Assembly (NCBI GenBank): GCA_903821875.1
Contig: CAIJMU010000113.1
Location: 1 to 43,853 of the forward strand
Length of the DNA: 43,853 nucleotides
From: an uncultured Spirochaetota bacterium
GTDB lineage: Bacteria > Spirochaetota > Spirochaetia > Treponematales > Rectinemataceae
Direction: 5' to 3'
Shown here: positions 40,803 to 43,853 of the stretch, one piece after another
Layout of the letters: the number at the start of each line of letters is the position of its first letter
Position numbering within the stretch: position 1 is the stretch's first letter
Made by a program: the position numbers and the translations under genes
The notes under the pieces: generated by a model
The model's database searches: none
What the model saw: only the letters and a program-made list of their open reading frames with translations
Told to the model about the DNA's origin: nothing

Positions 40803-40836
40803 GGAGGTCGGGGCTGCCTGAGCTCCGACCTCCTTT
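40803..40836 (+). terminator. Terminator-like hairpin after the tail tube
   Basis: GGAGGTCGG (40803-40811) pairs exactly with CCGACCTCC (40825-40833), followed by TTT. It would lower expression of the tail-assembly and tape-measure genes relative to the abundant tube protein. Confidence 0.65.
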
Positions 40837-40869
40837 CCCGGCGAGGCAAAAAACTTAAGGAGTTGAAGC

Positions 40870-41418
40870 ATGGGCGAAGAACTTTTTGATATCGTAGAGA
40901 AGCCGAAGGATGAGCGGAAAGAGCCCGAGAAGGCCATGAAGCCCCTGGAGGCCATGGGGATCGATGTCCTCGAAGTCCTGCTTTCGGGCAAAGCCATAGA
41001 GCGATCCGTCGAGACCAAGCGGGGGTCATTCCGAGTCCGGTATCCCTCCGGGCGTGATCGGTTCAAGATCGATCAGCGAAGGGCGATGCGGAGGAACGGA
41101 GTTCCGTCCGATTCCTACGACGAGTACGCAAACTATAACAATCTGCTGTGGTCCACCCTCGATGTGGCAATCATCGATGGACCCGAGTGGTTTAAGAAGG
41201 CCAAGGCCGAAAACCCGAACTGGAGCTGGGAGGAGTGCCCAGACGAGGAGCACGTAATTGAGCTCTATCGCCTGGTAGGCACGTTTCGTAGCGAGGTTGG
41301 AAAGCGAATTCAGGAATCTCGACTTGGCGAAACTGCTCGCGGAGTCGAATCAGCGCCGCCTCCAGCGCCTGTGGGTGATGGAGCATTTTCGGGTATTGCC
41401 TACGGACCCAAGGCTTGA
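40870..41418 (+). CDS. Tail assembly chaperone, first protein
   Basis: The 182-residue product sits between tube and tape measure, the position of tail assembly chaperones. It has a charged N-terminus, a YPSGRDRFKIDQRRAMRRNG segment, and CPDEEHVIELYRLVGTFRSEV, then a low-complexity proline/alanine tail. The second gene opens inside its 3' end in another phase, the pattern used for frameshifted chaperone pairs. AAGGAG precedes the ATG. Confidence 0.65.
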   Translation: MGEELFDIVEKPKDERKEPEKAMKPLEAMGIDVLEVLLSGKAIERSVETKRGSFRVRYPSGRDRFKIDQRRAMRRNGVPSDSYDEYANYNNLLWSTLDVAIIDGPEWFKKAKAENPNWSWEECPDEEHVIELYRLVGTFRSEVGKRIQESRLGETARGVESAPPPAPVGDGAFSGIAYGPKA

Positions 41419-41608
41419 GCTGCTTACCGACGAACAGATAGCTGTTCTTTTTCAATATTGGCTTGATTACGATGAATCGTGGGCACGGGATATCTACAGG
41501 AAAAAGCGAGCGGAAGAGGATGCAAAGCCGTCTTTCGACGCTGAGGAGCTTCGGGCCGTGGGATATTCGGAAGACGAGATCGAGCAGGTGAAGAGGTCGC
41601 TTGAATGA
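41297..41608 (+). CDS. Tail assembly protein overlapping the first chaperone frame
   Basis: The 103-residue frame overlaps the first chaperone gene by 122 bases in the +1 (equivalently -2) phase. It contains AKLLAESNQRRLQRLWVMEH, FRVLPTDPRLELLTDEQ and SFDAEELRAVGYSED, resembling small myophage proteins before the tape measure. It may start at TTG 41297 (GCGAGG upstream) or be made as a fusion by a ribosomal shift. The frame is open only from 41279, so a shift would lie between 41279 and 41418. Stop overlaps the tape-measure start. Confidence 0.6.
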   Translation: MESEFRNLDLAKLLAESNQRRLQRLWVMEHFRVLPTDPRLELLTDEQIAVLFQYWLDYDESWARDIYRKKRAEEDAKPSFDAEELRAVGYSEDEIEQVKRSLE

Positions 41609-43853
41609 GTGATATTGGCATCAACCTTTCCCTCAATACCGGAAGCGCTGCCTCCAATGTCAAAGCCCTGTCCGGCGCATTTGATTCTTTAGGAGAGGCG
41701 ATACGAAAGGCCCTTGAGGCAGGGAATGTCGGGGATGCCAAGACTTACGGGGAATTGGCGCTGAAACTTCGACAGCAGATGGCCACGGAAGCAAAGGTGG
41801 GTGGTAGCAAAAAGGAAGTAGAAACCCCTGCCATGAGAACGGTACATGGCGTTACCACGTTCTTGAATCGGGGATCAGGAAATATCGCGGCTCTGGGCGG
41901 CGGCAACGCAGCTGGGGCGGCCCTTGGGGCTGCCGGGGATACGGCAGGGCTTCTCAGCAGCCTGAAGGGCGTCTCGCCCGGAGCGGCTATTGGCGGCGCT
42001 GTTATTGGCGGCTTGGTTGCGTTGGGGGCTGGAGCAAATAAGCTTTCGGAGCAATTCGAGAAGGTCATGCAGCCTGCCATGGGTCTGGCGGCTACCCTTG
42101 GGACACTTGGAACCGATTCAAAGAAAAACAGCATTGCGTTCTCGGATGCGCTCAACAAATCGGCGAAAGAGGCTACGAAGTACGGTTACACCATGGAAGA
42201 GGGCATGCAGACCGTCAATGAACTCGCGCGGCTTGGTGTTGGCTCCAAAGATGGTGAATCAAAGGCCTTCGCATCGGCTGGGAAGGTTTTTGCATTTGAG
42301 CGCGCTACCGGAGCCGATAGGGGCGTGCTTACGCAGGGAGAAGCGCTTTCGGAACGGTACGGCGCTGGTGATGCGCTCCGTTTCGCCGCTGGCGGAGTGG
42401 TCCAGTCAGGAATGGAACCGGGGCAGTATCAGGAATATCTCAACGCTACGCTTCGAATCTTCGAGGAAGGGCTCTCGCGTGGTGTCGTGAAGGGGTTTGG
42501 AGAAATATCTCGGACGCAGAATATGCTCGCAGCCATAGGAACAACCTGGAAAGGCGAGCTAGGCGCGCAGCGGTATTCCCAGATGAGTAGCACGGTAACC
42601 AAGGCCAGCGAACTCAACTCTGACTACGACGTGGTGATGTTCCAGGCAATCCAGGCCACACTGGATGACGCAGCGGTCGGCGGGAACAAAACCGCAGCAC
42701 AAAAGGCACATCCATGGGACAAAAAAGCCATCGCTGCCGGGGCTGCGATCGATGTTGAATACCAGAAGTACGGGAAAGCCAGCGACTTTCTTGCGGTGAT
42801 GAGGGCGGGTGATGCCGGACTCACTCCGGAAGTTCTCAACCACGTCATGGAAATCATAAAGAAGGACCTCGGGGGCGGCGAGGAAGGCGCGTCGATATTT
42901 GCAACCATGAAGGTCTTAAACCTCAACGCAACGGCCGCTACTGATGTCTATAAAAAGTGGAGCGAGGGGCTATTAGATAAGGCATTCGCCAGCGCCCAGG
43001 ACCCGAAGGGCACTGTCGATTCTCCTGAATTGACATTGCTCAAGGCAGTGAATGGGATCAGGCTCGACCTTGCGAACGCGGGAAGCAATGTGTTGCCAGC
43101 GAAGGCAACCGTCATGAGCTTCCTTGAATCCTTGACGAACATGATCGGAGGTTCCAAGAAGCTCGAAGCCGACAAGGCGGCAGCCGGAGCGGTGGTCGGG
43201 GGGGTGTTCGGAGGAACCTATAGTCCGGAGCGCTCTCGGGTCTCTGGAGTATTCGCGAAGGCTTTCGAGAACAAGAACCAACCGGACAGCGACAAGGACA
43301 CGGTAGGCGACTACGCCGAATCGGCTCAGCGTACCCAGTTGATGCTACAGAGCCTTTCTCCCGGAGCCCGCCTGAAGATGGCCACGCATCCTGAAATGTA
43401 CGGGGATGTATTTGCGAGCCTGAAGAGCATCACTGATTTTCCTGCCTTCGAGGCGGCGATGAAAAAGCGTCTCGATGCGCGGAGAGCCGATGGTACACAG
43501 GGGTATGCCAATCCTAGCATGGACTACATCAAGCAGCTCGGACTTGGTACGGAATTCACCGACGCGGCAAAGAATGCCGATCCTAACGCGCTTGCAATAG
43601 CGGGAATGGCCAAAGACACCTATGGCAATGATGTCGCGGCTTTCAAGAAAAGTGCGCTTGGACAATATCTATTTTCTGAAATACAGGCGAAGGCCAAGGA
43701 TGGATTCACCGACGGTGAATGGAGCGGGATATTCGAAGGCGTCAGGGATCGGTATGCCAAGCCCGGATCACAGGCAGAGAAGGATAGCGTTTTCGAGCAA
43801 TCCAAGAAGGCGAGGCAGGATAAACTCTATAGCCGCCTCGCCGGAGGCTCATA
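41605..43853 (+). CDS. Tail tape measure protein (partial, runs off the window)
   Basis: The frame opens at ATG 41605 (ATGA overlap) and is uninterrupted to the right edge: at least 749 codons, without a stop. It begins MSDIGINLSLNTGSAASNV, has a glycine/alanine-rich hydrophobic stretch (GAAIGGAVIGGLVALGAGA) near residues 125-145, and long helical stretches, as tape measure proteins do. Its place after tube and chaperones confirms the call. It sets tail length and may assist DNA passage through the membrane. The C-terminal domains lie outside the window. Confidence 0.82.
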   Translation, partial: MSDIGINLSLNTGSAASNVKALSGAFDSLGEAIRKALEAGNVGDAKTYGELALKLRQQMATEAKVGGSKKEVETPAMRTVHGVTTFLNRGSGNIAALGGGNAAGAALGAAGDTAGLLSSLKGVSPGAAIGGAVIGGLVALGAGANKLSEQFEKVMQPAMGLAATLGTLGTDSKKNSIAFSDALNKSAKEATKYGYTMEEGMQTVNELARLGVGSKDGESKAFASAGKVFAFERATGADRGVLTQGEALSERYGAGDALRFAAGGVVQSGMEPGQYQEYLNATLRIFEEGLSRGVVKGFGEISRTQNMLAAIGTTWKGELGAQRYSQMSSTVTKASELNSDYDVVMFQAIQATLDDAAVGGNKTAAQKAHPWDKKAIAAGAAIDVEYQKYGKASDFLAVMRAGDAGLTPEVLNHVMEIIKKDLGGGEEGASIFATMKVLNLNATAATDVYKKWSEGLLDKAFASAQDPKGTVDSPELTLLKAVNGIRLDLANAGSNVLPAKATVMSFLESLTNMIGGSKKLEADKAAAGAVVGGVFGGTYSPERSRVSGVFAKAFENKNQPDSDKDTVGDYAESAQRTQLMLQSLSPGARLKMATHPEMYGDVFASLKSITDFPAFEAAMKKRLDARRADGTQGYANPSMDYIKQLGLGTEFTDAAKNADPNALAIAGMAKDTYGNDVAAFKKSALGQYLFSEIQAKAKDGFTDGEWSGIFEGVRDRYAKPGSQAEKDSVFEQSKKARQDKLYSRLAGGS

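Noticed and set aside
1-43853. CRISPR arrays, tRNA and rRNA genes, insertion sequences
   Set aside because: No evenly spaced repeat-spacer pattern, no T-loop-like GGTTCGAATCC block with matching arms, and no transposase motif or terminal repeats were seen by eye.

Overview
The window is a large piece of a tailed bacteriophage or prophage with a contractile tail. It is GC-rich by eye (no exact count made) and nearly all genes lie on the + strand, many joined by ATGA/GTGA stop-start overlaps and preceded by strong AGGAGG-type ribosome sites. The host cannot be named from the sequence. No integrase, repressor of a known family, replication, lysis or baseplate genes are visible. Both ends are cut: the tape-measure gene runs off the right edge.

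Layout. (1) 1-1236: a control region with two - strand genes, one a stand-alone copy of a domain found at the C-terminus of the phage MuF protein, and two divergent genes whose shared promoter region holds an array of GTGT half-sites. (2) 1237-4951: small accessory genes (ribbon-helix-helix-like protein, DUF4406, zinc-ribbon-like proteins) and a cytosine-C5 DNA methyltransferase whose gene contains two further open frames, each with its own ribosome site, one encoding an HNH nuclease. (3) 4961-9345: promoter, terminator-like leader hairpin, a small zinc-finger-like gene, terminase small and large subunits, portal. (4) 9358-21866: a cassette of 'polyvalent' proteins around the MuF head protein: an LPD3/BECR-like protein, a 1839-residue N6-adenine methyltransferase plus SNF2-type helicase (DarB-like), a zeta-toxin-type P-loop kinase, and a HExxH protein with a pyrophosphatase-like C-terminal domain. 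Several of these share one N-terminal segment of about 40 residues. (5) 21854-24873: small beta-rich or repetitive proteins, probably virion decorations or fibres. (6) 24929-30054: a second giant SNF2-type helicase protein and a small gene. (7) 30051-33071: a second promoter plus leader hairpin, head maturation protease with an in-frame nested scaffold start, and major capsid protein carrying an Ig/FN3-like insertion. (8) 33129-43853: neck genes, an HNH endonuclease, tail sheath, tail tube, overlapping tail-assembly genes and the tape measure.

Working model: terminase, portal, protease/scaffold, capsid and neck proteins build the head; sheath, tube and tape measure build the tail. The polyvalent proteins are probably loaded into the head and delivered with the DNA, where the methyltransferase, helicases, kinase, nuclease-like and peptidase-like domains could protect the genome or reprogram the host. 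The shared N-terminal segment would be the loading tag. That role is inferred; the sequence sharing itself is seen directly.
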